NCBI GenBank assembly: GCA_047495785.1 | Contig: JBLDXI010000041.1 | Location: 101,815 to 165,814, forward strand | Origin: Lepidodermella squamata | Lineage: Eukaryota > Gastrotricha | Length of the DNA: 64,000 nucleotides | Reading direction: 5' to 3' | Part shown: positions 20,857-34,222 of the stretch, piece by piece | Position numbering within the stretch: the first letter of the stretch is position 1 | How the letters are laid out: each line of letters begins with the position of its first letter | Notes under the pieces: generated by a model | Databases searched by the model: none | Seen by the model: only the letters and a program-made list of their open reading frames with translations | Told to the model about the DNA's origin: nothing | Made by a program: the position numbers and the translations under genes

Positions 20857-22442
20857 TATCATCATCATCATCATTTTATTGTTTTCCTTCTGATTGCACC
20901 ATTTTTTTTTTAATTTTATAAAAGAATATCAGTATTTAGGAATGGATTTATAAATGGGCAAAAAGAGGATCGAGCGCAGAAGTAAGGCGACCGTACACAG
21001 CATATAAGAATGTTTATATAGGATGATGCGCGCAAGGCACGCATACATTAGATAAGGTGATTAAAATAATAATTAGTTTTATTAACTAAGGCCAGATTTG
21101 TAAGGACAGGCCATTCTTCCAATATAAATTTTTTGCACGAGTTAACAAAAAGATTTATCGAAGTAATGTTAGTGATAGAGGCAGGTAGAAGGTTCCATAA
21201 TTTGGCAGTTCTAATAGCAAAGCTAAAGCCCCTAAGGCAAAGTGAATGTTGAGGAATTGTTAATTTGTTATTAGAATGATGTCGAGTAGTAGAGAGATTA
21301 GGTTTGAGAAAGAAAGTATCGAATTCTAGAGGATGAGACATATTATTAATTATTTTGAACGCCATCGTAAGATCGCGGATTAACCATCTTTGGTTTAAGG
21401 ATAGCAATTCAAACTTAGCCAGCCTCTGAATATAGTCGAGGGGAGCCATAGGGGGAGATATAAATCTAGATGTGAAGTTTTTTAAGCACTTTTCTAAAAG
21501 ATTACGATGCTTGATTAAATAAGGCTGCCAGACGCATGAGGCATATAGTAGGTTGGGTAAGACATAAGAATTGAAAGCACGAATTAGAACTGAGTGATTT
21601 CTGGTGGAAAAAGAGTTCAGGATCAAACCACAAAGGCGACGGCTTTTAGCGTATAGTTGGTTGCAGTGAGACGAGAAGGTCAACCTGCTATCTATGATGA
21701 CGCCAAGATCGCTAGTTTCTGTCAACGAGTTGATAATGTGAGAACCGAGTAGATAGTTATGGAGTAAGTTCTTGGATCCAAGACGAAGAATGAAACATTT
21801 TTTAAGATTAACTGATAGTTGGTGGGAAGTGAAAAAAGAATAGATAGAGTTAATATCCTGCTGTATATCAGCTGGATTTGTACCCAATTTGGGGTAAATC
21901 TTAACATCGTCAGCAAATAATCGAATAATGCAAGATTTCACACAGGATGGCAAGTCATTAATGAAAAGAAGGAATAAGATTGGGCCCAGCACGCTTCCTT
22001 GGGGCACACCGGAAGTGACTGGAGACCACTGACAATGAGCATTGTTAATAACGACGCGTTGAGAACGACCAAGTAAAAAATTAGATATCCAGTCAAGTAG
22101 GCGACCAGAAATGTTGTAGTGTTCTAGTTTATTTATTAGTTTTATGTGAGAGACGGAATCGAAGGCCTTTTTAAGGTCAAAGTAAATGCAGTCAACGGGG
22201 ATGCCCCTGTCAAGTCTAGACGACCACTCGTTGATATTTTCGAGTAGCTGCATTTCGGCACTGCGGCGTGATAGGAACCCAAACTGTTCGGGAGATAGAA
22301 TATTATTTTTAGTGAGATGAGATACCAGTTCAATCCGAATACAAGACTCCATAACTTTACATGGTATACTGGTTAGGCTAATGGGCCGATAGTTTTTAAT
22401 GGGCCGATAGTTCATTAAGGTGGCTTCGGCCAAATGATACAT
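20857..22442 (-). mobile_element. 5'-truncated non-LTR (LINE) retrotransposon
   Basis: On the minus strand a reverse-transcriptase frame (21048-22442) is followed by ~180 bp of 3' UTR, an AATAAA (TTTATT at 20875-20880 on the + strand) and a tail of about five ATG units ending near 20857. The endonuclease region is missing. It differs from the element at 6.8-8.1 kb in sequence and tail repeat, so it represents a second family. Confidence 0.88.
21048..22442 (-). pseudogene. Non-LTR reverse transcriptase, N-terminally truncated
   Basis: 464 codons are open, covering most of the RT domain and the C-terminal region. RT motifs in order: NYRPISLTSIPCKVME, EQFGF, DCIYFDLKKAFDSVSH (first catalytic Asp), TSGVPQGSVLGPILFLLFINDLP, the catalytic FADD box (IIRLFADDVKIY) and LGVIIDSRLTFSSH. 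It is of Jockey/CR1-like type. The catalytic triad is intact and no stop interrupts the frame, but the APE endonuclease and the RT start are absent. At the truncated 5' end the sequence coding RPIKNY is directly duplicated (18 bp), probably an insertion scar. Confidence 0.9.
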
Positions 22443-25400
22443 TTATTTCGGCATCCTGGTCGGAAGCATAAGGAATTACTAACTTACAACACCCACAATT
22501 CACGATCAAGGCCGACTTTCAGAGAACATAACGCATAACGCTGTCGTGGCAGTGAGAATTGTTCGGAAGATTTTTACGCGCCGCATAAGACACGAGCTCG
22601 GCATCCTTTGATAATTTCACAGAAAAACATAAAAATACTCTCAAATTTACAAAACAAGGCTCAATTACGGTTAAGCAATATTTTTGTTTTACCAATTCAA
22701 ATTTTTGGCGCGTAGCCTTAAGTAGTAGCAGAGAGTTCTTGGCTTGGCTCTGCGATATTTATTTTCTGCGCTTGCGATTTTCTGAAAAACCGGAGTTCCT
22801 CGTTCCTCTGTGACCTACTTCTAATATACACCCATAGAAAGCAGAATAATATGAAGCCTTTGCTTAGAACAGGTGAAATGCGCAAACTTACCTCGGCGTG
22901 CCTGTCGGCGCCAATTGGATGGAAGACCGCTCAAGTGGCGAATCCGATATGAGACATGCAATCGTCATCATTGCTGATAGTCAAACCATCATCGAAAACA
23001 ATGTTCAACGATTTAGTCACCTCATGTAGTTGGAGTCATGCCCTTCTAGCCTGTCTAGCGCAGGTGTTCATCGCAAAGCCAGAGAAAAGTTCAGCGTTGG
23101 AGAGTTGGAGAGGATGATCGAGAATCGTGAGTCATCGACACGGATGTGCCCGCAGCTCCTTGCTCCTCTCCTGTTCACCGTCAATATCGGACAGCCGACT
23201 GCCCGATACTATCGACGACCCCAGCTGATTTTCTGACAGGCGGGCCGGTTGTACCGCACGCAGTGCAATTTAAGAGGGATGATCTGAAAAAAATAACTAA
23301 GCGAAAATTGATGCCAACCTCCGGTCGTTAATGTAAATGAGACGCCGATTTAACACAGTAAAAACTTGAGCTACTTGGAACATGGAGTGCTCGTCTTCAA
23401 TCTTCACAGATTTGAAGAGCGTGCAGAAATCGCCAAGTGTCTTACCTTCCGTCTTGTCGACAAAAAGGTTTTCCGTTTTCTGCAAAGCTACCTACAGCAG
23501 TCTTATAAACTGGCGACTCGTCTCTGAGCTCCTGCTACGTCATACTCAATGCAGCCAAAACACCAACCGAGCGCTCATGTGAACGGCCCGGGCTGCTGTA
23601 AGAATTCCAAGTGAAAATTTTGCAACGGCTCTGTGGCAAAGAACGTAGTTTAAACCGAATACCAAGTTGAACCCTGTGCGCCGCAATTCCGAACTTTGCA
23701 GTCGGATAGTCGGATACACTAAATCTGTTATCATCCGTCGCTCGAAGGTGAGGAGCCAGACCGACCCTCTCAGTCGGAATCTGTCCTTGTCGCACAGGCT
23801 TGCGGAAATTCCTTATCGAACGGGTGTCAAATAGGTCATAGCTCTAATATAAGTATTATATATTTTTCGTTCTGTTGTGAAATGTCCCAATAAGCTTTAT
23901 ATCTTGCGCCTTTTGAAGTTGACTTTGAGTGGCAGGTTCTAATATCTACCATCCTTTGATGATCTTGTGGAAACAGCGCCATAGATCGCAAGTTGCACGA
24001 GTTATCCAAAAGCACTCGCCTAATTCAAAATTCCAGCGGAACGAATTCGAGAAATAAGTTTTTTATAACCGTAATTTGTTTTTCTGATTTAACATTTTGT
24101 AAACGATGCTAGTAAATCGATAGTTAACATCACCACTGTGATAATCCTGGTTCTTATTATCAAACTGATGCGTAACTCAGGAATCGAGTGAGGCCAAACG
24201 CAGGTGTAAAGCGCGCGCACAAAATAGAGCGAGATGGAGCGATTTCAGCAAAATCGGTTTTTTTTTCGTTTTGCGCTTTTAATTTGCGGAATTTATATGC
24301 ACGAGTAATGTTTCTCAGCCAAGATTTTCAAAATTCTATCGAATGGTGTCAAATTAAGCGAATTTCGCGAAAATGAACGAAATTGAAAGATGGCTAAAAT
24401 TTATCGATAGATTTCACCATCGAAGCTAACTGTGAGCATCTGATTTCAAAAATCAAACCCGCAAGAATTTATTCAATAAGATTAATTTAAGGACTCATTC
24501 GCTTCCGCTGTGTAAACACGGGAGGCGATTGCGCAATGTTCGCTCCAGTTCGCTTCCGCTCCCAGCTCTGGTGTAATCGCGCCTATTGTCGAATAATATT
24601 TCGTTAAGTTCACGCAGTAAATACCGAGTAAAAACACTTACAAGCTATTTATGATATAAAAAACCCCAATAAAAACCCTGCAGCGAATGCTATTATGGGA
24701 TTATGTGAATTCGAAAGGCCGATAATGGGCTATTGCTACTACTCGGTCCTGACGGCGATTTTGAGAGACTTTGACCAATACAGCTAAGTCTTTGGTGTCA
24801 GTCATTGTCGTTGGAGCTCGTTTGTTTCGATTATGGGAATTGAATGTTGGTTTGTGTATTTCAACGCTTCATGTCCATATCCTAACGTGTTAGATACCGC
24901 CGAAATGTTCCATTCTTATCTGCTATTCTTATCATGCCTGATTCTCATTACGCATAATTTATGATAGCAAGCTTTTTTACACACAGTGAAAGCAAGAGTT
25001 ATCACCTGCTAGAATCCCTATAAACATTATCATCATTTTGTACCTTTATATTATTTGCTAAGGCTAGGCGGATTCCCTGCCTTCGTGAATGAACAGTGCT
25101 GAGTATCGCAGTTGATGCGCGAGACAATGATCTGATGTTTATGTCTCATCTAAGTAAACGTCACGGCTGTTCGGTGAGTCTTCATTACATTGAGGCGCGA
25201 AGGGTCAACAGCAGGATGGCTATTCGAGCCATGGTGCTGCCGATGAATTCTTGGGTGAAAGGCTCTGAATATAGTCCCTTGCTCACCCGGCGTGTTTACG
25301 CCGGTACCTGTTTGGTGCCTGTCCGTCTCTCGGCGCATATTTACTTGTTTCGGATCGCTGCCGATTCTGTTATCATTGCATGCCTTTTCGTAATCGTATC

Positions 25401-25897
25401 GCATGATGTTTGCTTTGGCATTCCACGTTGCAGCGAGCTCTCGTTCACGAACACTTTGGCAACGAGCTGCGCATCAAAGTTTTGCCTAAATAATTATTTC
25501 CTACCCTCGACCAGCAGCTTCACTTGACATACGCGATGCAAATAAGAATAGTGACCGCGGTAGCTTCCAACAACGGCACACGGTTGCTATCATTCTGTTA
25601 ATCTCCGCATCCCATTAACTCGGTCGTTGCTGCTGCAGCTAACAAAGCGTATTAGCCGCTCATATGACGGGCTATCACGCTTCCGCCAAAAGAATATTGG
25701 TAGAGATGCAAAATTAATTGAATTAGAACCCGTTGTTGCTAAATAATTATTCCCGAGCTTTGTCAAAACGTTTTTCCGTTTGCCTCTAGGATACAAGTTA
25801 TTTACGTCGCCGTCGTCGTCGTCGTTTTAATTATAATATTGTTACTGACTTACTTACTCCGCGACGACTGCTTCTGCTCACAAGAACACTTTTCTTA
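22443..25897. other. Long intergenic region, no gene recognised
   Basis: About 3.4 kb with many short frames and no family I recognise. It includes a GTC-repeat patch near 25807-25825 just upstream of the RIPOR start, which could belong to its 5' UTR. It may hold old repeats or regulatory sequence. Confidence 0.45.
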
Positions 25898-28800
25898 ATG
25901 GAATCAACTTCTCGAGGCGGCAAAAAAGCCGGCGAGCCTCGGCCGTCCCGGACGCTGCTCCTTCTCGACGCGGTGCAGTCAGCGCTCGACGAGCGCATTC
26001 GCCTGATAGCTTCGAAGAAGCCGTCTCCGCCCCTAATTGCCTCGTCATTAACCGCGACGTCGAGCAACAGCGATAGCGTTCACGAGTCGTGGCTAGCCTG
26101 TCTCCAGACCCAGGTCGAGGCAGTGTCTCAGTTGCGTCAGCGCTACAACTGGGTGCTATCGCAGCGCCAGAGCGCGTCGAACCGCGAGAACCAGCTGTTA
26201 TTCGGCAACACGGACCCGACACAACTGACAACCGGGTCGTCGGCTGGTGAGCGGCGGCGTACAATGGCATCGACATTGCAGGCGATTCGCGCCGACATGA
26301 CACGGCTGGACGCCGAGCTTTACAGCACTGAGCTCGACCTTGAATCGACAATTCTCGGCTTCCTCGAATGCGGCATTCACGGCCTGGCGGGGTTCGCGCG
26401 TCTGTCACCCGGGTCACTCTTTCGCCTGACACTGAAACACGCAGATCAGAAATGGGACAGCCGCATTGTCACTGGTAAACAGAACAAGCAGTACCTGGAA
26501 AATGACACGCATCGGTTCCGAATAGTGCTCGACTACTCACTAGGCATTAAAGCCGAGGAAGAACGATCGTTCGGGGGCGGCAGCGGGGCTAGTTCGCTGT
26601 CCGGCTCGGGGTCTTCCCTCGGATCGGGTGATTCCTTCTTTCGGTCTCTAGTACCTCGCGCCCTTCTTCCGAAGCGCCTCATTGGAACTGTCAATTTCGA
26701 CGTTTTACCCTTGATAAGCGCGCTCCCGCAACTGCTGACCATCAGCCTCAACACTTCTGGGTCGATCAAGTTACACGTCATTGTCAAATGGCTGCCGCCG
26801 CCTGCCACAGGCGCTACGAAGGCGGATCTGTTGGCGCTAGAGTTGCGGACATCTCTTGTGTTGGATCACCACCGGCCTGGAACCAGCGACTCCAGCGGTG
26901 GCAGCAGTGGGGCGGCAACTATCGGCGCGAGATCCGGTCGGCGCATGACTGGGTTGTCGCCAAAAGGCGTTAAAGGCTCTCGAACAATTCGTCAGCACAA
27001 GACGATGAGTTTGAATCCAAATGATGTTGGTGCTCTGTTGCAACAGCTAGCAGCCGAGGAAGTGACGGGCCAAGACGGTGACGCACCATCTGATCCGTCA
27101 ATTGTCTCGTCAGTTTCACCTATTCCGTCCTTGGCAGGTTCGACGTCGGTTGCGGGCAACGATCGGCTGTCTTCGTGGTCTTGGCTAAAGAACGCAGCGC
27201 ACAGCCCGCGATCTGACGATGAGCAGCTCGATGGCGCTTTGCCGCGATCCAACCCGCCCCCCGGCGCCGGTATGGACCGTATCCGTGCTCTGGCTCTGCA
27301 TGACCTCAACTCCTCGACCGAGTACCACCCGGTCGCCGATGGCAAACCGTCTTTACCCACTATCGTCGAGCCTGAGGCCGTCGCAAACGTTTTCGCTAAA
27401 GACGGCGTTGTCGTTGATAGATTTCGAAAAGAAGACATGGTTACGAGCTCAAGACTGGTTGAATCGATCGTTGCGCTTCTTGGCGAACTTCGCGGCCGCA
27501 TCTCGGACTGCAGCGAATTCGAGCAAGCATTTTCGTCGCTGCGAAACCTCCTACCACCTCATTCAACCCTTCACATTCCAGTTATGGTATGATTTACGAG
27601 AGAACTTATTGTTGTAACAATTACCGTATTACCTGAAATATGCAGAAGGCTCATGATAATTAGCAGCCTTGTAAAAAAAAACGGGTTCTAGGTTCTAGCT
27701 AATCGAACATGAATGACAGCCCACTTGGAATTTATCCGAAATTGCATAACTTTTTCATTGGTTTAAACTTCTCTCAAGTTTCTCACAGCTCTCCTGAACA
27801 TTGTAATCAACTTCATTCAGATTTAGTCGAGTTAGCGTAATTGGATAGCATATATACATAGACAGAGGTCAGGCGCAATGACTAGGGACTAGGAAATAGC
27901 CAGAGGGATAGAGCGGTTTATAGGTTTATAGTTTACAGGAAATTAATCAAGCAAACAAGAAATGTTGTCACCCGCCCCCATAAGTCGTTACAGTTATAAC
28001 TGGTACACTAGGTTATTTAGGCTAAGATTCCTTTTTACTTCTATTCCTAGCTAATAATTGAAAATTGCTTTCTGTTTTCTAGGGTAAAAGCAAGAGCTTA
28101 GCAATGCCTGGACCTCCGCTTCGATCTAGTTCAATCCGCCAGTCTATGCGAAAGCGGAGAAATGCGATGGATCTGCAGGTGAATGTAGAGCCGACCCAGC
28201 GACAGGAAAACGTACCAATAGGAGCGAATTCAGAGCAGACAGGCACCAAAAGTGACTCATCGGAGCCGAGTGGTCTCAGTTCTACAGGCTGGCCAGAACT
28301 CGACGCGGCGATATCCTCGCATTTGCGGCGTGCAGCCGAAGACCTGCGCCGCTTAGCCTCAGTTTCATTCCTCCCATTTGAATTCGGAAACTGCGCCAAA
28401 CAAAGTGTTCTCGAGTCGCTAAAAATGCATTCTTTGGCTATTCGTCAAGTCATAATTCCGCTTATTTCAACAGCCCCGCTGGACAGGCCACTGCTGGCAA
28501 CTGACATGGCAAACTCGTTGTTGAAATCAGCGGATTCGAACTCGTTATGGTCAGCTCTCGCGCGCTCCCCATCTGGCCTGGTCGCATTGCCAGCCGCTGT
28601 TTTACACACTGAATTGACGAAACGCGTTTCATCGTTCCGATCGCGCGGCCCTACAGCAACGTATGGCCCAACACCTAGCGGAGTTTCTGACAGAATCCTG
28701 TCAAAAATTACTGACTACTACGGCGAATACGTTCTTGGAACGACCATGTCTAGTGTCAACAAGATTTCCGCTGCATCCAACGTAGTGACACTGTGTGATT

Positions 28801-29429
28801 TCGCGTTTTTCGCCGGCGGTGCCGCGCCAGGCGTGATAGCGAAGCTGGAAGAGGCAAATGAAGAAATGAAGTTCTGCCACTGCCTCGAACCTGCTATTCT
28901 ACGTCGCATTTCGATGAACGACGACGCAATGTACGCCTCGACTTTACAGGCAACGCGCCGTCGACCTACACCGATGTTGGTTCATGCTTTGGCGAGCGCG
29001 GCTGGTAGTAGCGGGTCCCAAGACGTCATTGTCGCTGCCTTGAGATCAGCTTCAGTTGAGTGGTGTCGAGCGTTAGTGGGCTGCGTTAGTGCCGTATTGT
29101 TGTGGTCTTCGAATGCCGCGCCGGAAATCAAATCGGCGAAAGAGAGCGTCGAAGCTCGGATATCTCTTGTGGTCCTGCTCCAAATGTTGGCTTCGTCTAC
29201 TAGCGCTGAAATCGCCGATTCAATCGCGGTCATTCTGTCCCACGTAGCTAATGCAGACAGCGATGATAGCGTGCGAAGTGCAGCTCGACGTGCAACTGTT
29301 TCACTTGGCCAAGTAGGGCTACGCGTTCTGGGCAAGTCAGATCGTTCAACGTACGCTTTTCAAGGTCTGGCAATTACACGAACATCGATGGACACTTACA
29401 GCGAAGACGAATGTGTTGATGAAATTTAA
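25898..29429 (+). CDS. RIPOR/FAM65 family Rho-interacting polarity regulator
   Basis: Members bind Rho GTPases and regulate cell polarity and migration. Exons 25898-27586 and 28083-29429 (phase 0, gtatga donor, ttttctag acceptor, 496-bp intron) give 1,011 aa. N-terminal helices (~20-150) precede the family core: ESTILGFLECGIHGLAGFARL, LKHADQKWDSRI and RLIGTVNFDVLPLISALPQ, then NTSGSIKLHVIVKWLPP. This is the FAM65 N-terminal arrangement in which a GLVGFARL motif leads into a beta-sandwich-like domain. The middle is Ser/Gly-rich and disordered. The C-terminal ~300 residues are helical, Ala/Leu-rich and resemble the ARM/HEAT-like C-terminus of the family. GC-rich codons in exon 1 leave long antisense frames open. 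Assignment rests on motif order and length. Confidence 0.75.
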
Positions 29430-30025
29430 TATAAATATTTTTATGAAGCCACTTTGCAAGAGGTTGTTGCTATCTTTCATTGTTTTTTCAAATGCAATAT
29501 ATAAATATATATGATATTATATGTACATCGATCATACTTTGTTGCTCCGTTTTCACATCATAAACTGCTTTTATTGTTTGATTTATCTATGCAATGTCGA
29601 ATCAGTTGAGAAACATGCACGAACTAATCCTTATGCGACATTTTCCGAAGCTAACGTTCCCAATTTTCAATGTCTCCGCTGGAAGGTGAAAATAAAACAC
29701 AATATACCAGTTTTTCTGGCTTTTATTGATATCCATCATTATTTTAAGTGTTCAGCAGTGAAAACACATGCGAAGAAGACAAGAAAATCGAGTTTAAAAT
29801 AATCTTTCAAATTAAGCGACGACAAAGTCGTGAAAGCAAGACAAAGTACAGTAATAACAGTCAAATATTATAATATAAAATGTCATTTCGAGGAAAAAGC
29901 TACCATGATAGATTTCTATGAAGTTGCGGCTGTACAAGATTTTATCAAACCACGAGCTGTACATTGCACTAAATTATTGAAAAGCTATCGCTCAGCGCTG
30001 TGGATTACGGGCGGTTCACCACAAG
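29430..30025. other. Overlapping 3' UTR zone of convergent RIPOR and DCDC2-like genes
   Basis: No coding exon recognised. AATAAA-type signals occur on both strands around 29690-29725, so the two transcripts may overlap at their 3' ends. Confidence 0.45.
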
Positions 30026-32649
30026 TTATTCGACTCGATCTTCTGAGTCGTTGGTCTCTCGCGTTCTATCGCTGCTGTTATGGTGAGCAATTGCATTGTT
30101 GTGATTTACCGCAGTTTGATCGTGTTGGAGATTGTCGTGGATATCGTCTTTTGCTGTAGAATTTTCCTTCTTATCATGCACCGAAATTTCTTTTCGCACC
30201 TTGTCATCCTTCGAGTGAATTTCACTGGATTCTCTTGCGTGGTGCTCAAACGCTTGTTTCCGGCCAGCAGTTTCAACTTGAGAGTGATGCTCCGTGCCAT
30301 CCTGGCTGTGAACAGTTTCTTCACGCTTAGCCAGCTTATTTTGTTGTTCAGGGCGTTTTGAAACAGGCTCGGCAGCCCTGGTCGGCTGATGCTGCGGCGC
30401 TGGAGGAACTGATGGAAGGGGTTGCTTCGTCGGCGCAGGTTGTTGAACCTTAGATAGATCGGAACCTTCTTTTCTAGCTTTGCCATCAGGAGTATGTTTC
30501 AGATCGGAATCGCTCAGCTTTTTCTCGCTCTGGTGATCTTGACGTGGCGAATCCATTGTTTGCTTGGCAACCAAGTCCTCATTCTGAAAGTAAATAAAAT
30601 GATTGCGCTCATTCCTACAGCATGACTTCAAAAACTTTCAAAGGCTACGACGTAAATAAAGCGATCGGAAAAATTGTTAGGTATTATAATGGACAATGAT
30701 GGAAGCGTGCCAGGGCAGCAGTGACATTTATGGAATAGAAAAATTCAGCAGCGCTCCGTCTTACATTTAGAAATCATAGAAACGACGTTTAGCGGTATTA
30801 AATTGGAATAGCAACAGTGACTTGCAGTAGCACAGCCAACATTTAGGTCATGACGAACAAATGAAAACGGAAATTGCAAACCGGATACAAATAGTGAATT
30901 TGCCTCATTGCTGCTGGTCCTGGTACAGCATTCATTACAGCATTGAAAAATGATTCAGTTATGCCTAAACTATTCATCCCTCGTTGAAACCGTGAACGTG
31001 GGAACAACATTTGGGAAGGCTAATAATTCACAAATTAATGTTTACCTTTCTAGGATTATTTGCACGAGTCTTATCGTAGTCTTTATTTTCGGGCCTCTTT
31101 GATTTGTCTTCAGAGTTCGTATGCTGCCGATTGATTGGCGGAAGAGGCTCTTTTTCATGAAGTGACATCACACTACCAAGGTTGGATCCTCGGTTGCCGC
31201 CATAGTTTTGGTTAGAAAGTCTGCTGCCAGACGGTCCATTGCCACCATCGATAGGTCTGCGATAGGGCATTGGACGATGTACCCTAAGCCGAAGTCGTTA
31301 GCGATTAATTACAGTCACAAATTAATCATCATTTCTTACTCAGCAGCAATAGAGTTCATTCCACTGCTGGAATTTTCGAGCGATCCATTAGTAGGACTTA
31401 ACGCGACACTATTTATAAAGGCTTAAAACAAAGCTTCAAAATACTATTTTCGCTCACTGTTTCCCGGGATGCCATACAGGTAATAAGTGCTTGCCATAGG
31501 CGGCAGGTTTGAACTGTTTTTCCCTGCCGACTGCAACATAAGAGCCTCCGTTCTAATAATACGAAATATATATAATTTCAATATCGCAAATAAACAGTAG
31601 TCTACCTGTAGTTCTTCAACAGCGCGTAATCGTTCCCCATTAAGTGTATATATTCTTAATACAGCACCGGTCAACGTTTGAACTTTTTTGCCGATAGCGT
31701 TCAGCGTTGCTGGCATGGTACTCCTTTCCCCGGCAACGAGACGCACTTTCACTGCCGGCGAAATCTCATCGCCATTTACATAGATGCTAAAACGGCAAAC
31801 GAAAATTACAGAGCGCATATTCATTATTCACTGTAGAAGTGTGAATACGATCACGTAATGTGCCGTGACACACTCTAAGGCAGTCATCGGTAAACAATAA
31901 TACGGGTGCCATGGCACCTAGATCCAGTTAAAACATCGCGCACTTACTTTAAAAAGAAGCAATCCCCATGATCCTTCTTCACTTTACCGGAAGCTATGAT
32001 TCGACTGTGTTTAACGGGTTTGATCTAAGAAAAATAACAAATGATAAATTAAATTAAATAAAAGATACCCACATGATACTTACTAATACTGGTTTCGGAG
32101 CGCCGTAAGGTTCGGCGGAGTGTTTTATTTTACCAGGAACAGTAAAGTCAGCCATACTTCGTGCTTTTTCGTAGCTGGAATATAACAATGTATTTGAAAA
32201 GCTGCAAGAATGAGCTGAGTAAATGCCTACGGTAGGTGGATGAATCGCCCATGGCCACCTGCAACGTATGATTTTCCACCCTCGATCTCGTCTAGACTGT
32301 TGACCACTCTGCCATGAGTGGGAGTTCGTAGGTTACGAACAGCTCCAAAACTGGGTTCCAAAAGCTGAAAACAAGAGATGCGTGAAAAAACGAAGGAGTT
32401 ATTAAATGCTACCTTGGTGAGCTCGTTGAATAGATAATCCAAGGATCTAACTGTCTTTCTGTTGACAACATATCGCTTGTAATTCTGTAAATAAAAAAGA
32501 CTATATTGAAATTCAGGAAATTATTTTCTAATTACTTTGAAACGGTCTCCATTTTTGTAAATGTAAATCAAACGGCCAGGCTCCTCTGCAGGACCGGTTG
32601 GCCCAGAACCTGGTGCGCCTCCAGGGCCGACATTCGCTTCATCGATCAT
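30026..32649 (-). CDS. Doublecortin-domain protein, DCDC2-like, two DCX domains
   Basis: Microtubule-binding protein of the DCDC2 group, linked to cilia and neurons in other animals. Nine exons: 32536-32649, 32413-32484, 32231-32364, 32084-32174, 31948-32024, 31606-31786, 31458-31552, 31046-31283 and 30026-30583, totalling 1,560 nt, 519 aa. DCX1 (~25-110) has IYIYKNGDRF, SLDYLFNELTK, FGAVRNLRTPTHGRVVNSL and GGKSYVAGG. The linker KPVKHSRIIASGKVKK matches DCDC2. DCX2 (~165-260) has IYVNGDEISPAVKVRL, LTGAVLRIYTLNGERL and NGGSYVAVGREKQFK. The rest is a disordered charged tail with SLHEKEPLPPI and His/Glu-rich repeats. The start is the ATG at 32649; further upstream the frame has only a TTG. Exon 7 ends CA|GTGAGC, so retaining that intron would put TGA directly at the junction. 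Confidence 0.88.
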
Positions 32650-34157
32650 GGCGTCATTTAAATGAGAAATAAACAAATTATCTAACCAAAGCACTTCTGA
32701 AATAACGGCGATTGTCAAGGCAAAATGTAAGTGCTTAACGCAATAAGCAAACGTCGTTTGGATGCTGAAACACGCAAATTAATTTTCGACTGAGTTACAA
32801 TAAAAACAAGGGACAACATGACAGATAGGCCAGGAGGCCCGTCATAAACCTTTGATAATTTTGAAAAAAAAGTTGGCGGACACCCATCACGCCCTTCGGT
32901 AATCGAACATTCCATTAAATTTCAGTTGGATTTGGGAAATTTAGGAAACCTAAATGAATGAACTCAGTGAAAGCCATGGTTCACAAGATGCTTCATCTGA
33001 GTTGAAACGCAAGGCAGAAAATTGGTATAAATTATTTGGGCTAGAGGACTAGAGGATTATTTGGACTATTTCAGCTAGAGACGACAATGAAGGTGGCAGG
33101 TAATTTGAGACAGAAAAATCGCGCCTAGAGCGCTGCGAGGCGGATGGTTGTTAAAATAAAATCTCGATATGCCAAACATCGTAACGGGTTTACCTCGGGG
33201 GTAATCGATCAAACAGGTGCTGAGGGGGTAACATAGGAAGCGCAGTAATATCGTCGCAAGAAGCTGAGTAAGGATCGTAATACCTCAGTGAACGTCATGT
33301 ACAGTGTGTAGTGGCATACACGCATGTAAGGTTTGCGATATTCACTCACCATTCATCATCTCTAATCATCTTTATTGTTCGATTTTCATTGTATAATGAC
33401 GGAATTGCGACTTTCACTCAGGTTTTTGATACGCTCGCCATTTAGCATTTAGGTATTATGAGCTTCGTTGAGGTATTTTTGAGGTTCCTTCGTAACGTAG
33501 AAACAACAGCTAACAGGAAGGAAGGCCCGGAGTAGGGTCTTGTCTGACGAGACAAGTGACATCAGGAAGCCAACGCACGAGGAAATATCGAACATGGAAA
33601 GTCCAATCGTTGCTACACAATTAAGTTGCTAGCTAAAATTGTTGTTAAAAATTCATTACATAAAGGATAAAAAAATTGTTTTATTGAAAATTGTTTTAAA
33701 ATCAGCATAGTTTAATGCCGCAGTACAATTTCAAAAAGTTCGCGGTCCAGGCTCGTTTTTGTTTCATGTTGTTCCAGAGTCTACGCTTAGCCAAAAGCGG
33801 GGATTTACTTTCGACATTCGAATTCTACAGAACGCTAATCACACTCTGATAACAGCACAGATGGCAGAACATTGAGGAATCAATAAGAGCGAGGAATTAT
33901 TTTCTATGGAATTGATCGAGTAACGCCCTCTTGGAACGATGTCGATGTCGTTGTAGTTTGCTCTTTGACCCTGACGGATGACGGAGGAAGAAGTTTTTTC
34001 TTCGGGGCGCTATATGTCATGATTTACGTAAGAAAGGGAGTGGCTGCTCCGGTACTGGTTGTAATGTTTTTCTCAGTCCACTAGATGAAAGCTACATTTG
34101 GCACCAACATCAACTCGATAGAAGAAAATACGATACGCCTCACTAGAAAACGATCGA

Positions 34158-34222
34158 GTTGCTAGCACCGAATTAATCATCGATCGAAGTTTAGACCCGC
34201 CCTCATGAACGTGGTATCATCA
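34158..34222. repeat. Dispersed repeat, copy 2 (first copy at 6600-6664)
   Basis: Same orientation as copy 1. It shares CACCGAATTAATCATCGATC and flanks, with one mismatch in the first 32 bases and decay afterwards. Confidence 0.75.

Noticed and set aside
25096-25527. 143-codon plus-strand frame before RIPOR
   Set aside because: No signature, no splice link to the RIPOR start, and composition like surrounding noncoding DNA.
25878-26432. 184-codon minus-strand frame opposite the RIPOR first exon (also 26992-27501)
   Set aside because: It has Arg/Ser/Pro-rich shadow composition, no family, and lies opposite a well-supported coding exon with GC-rich codons.
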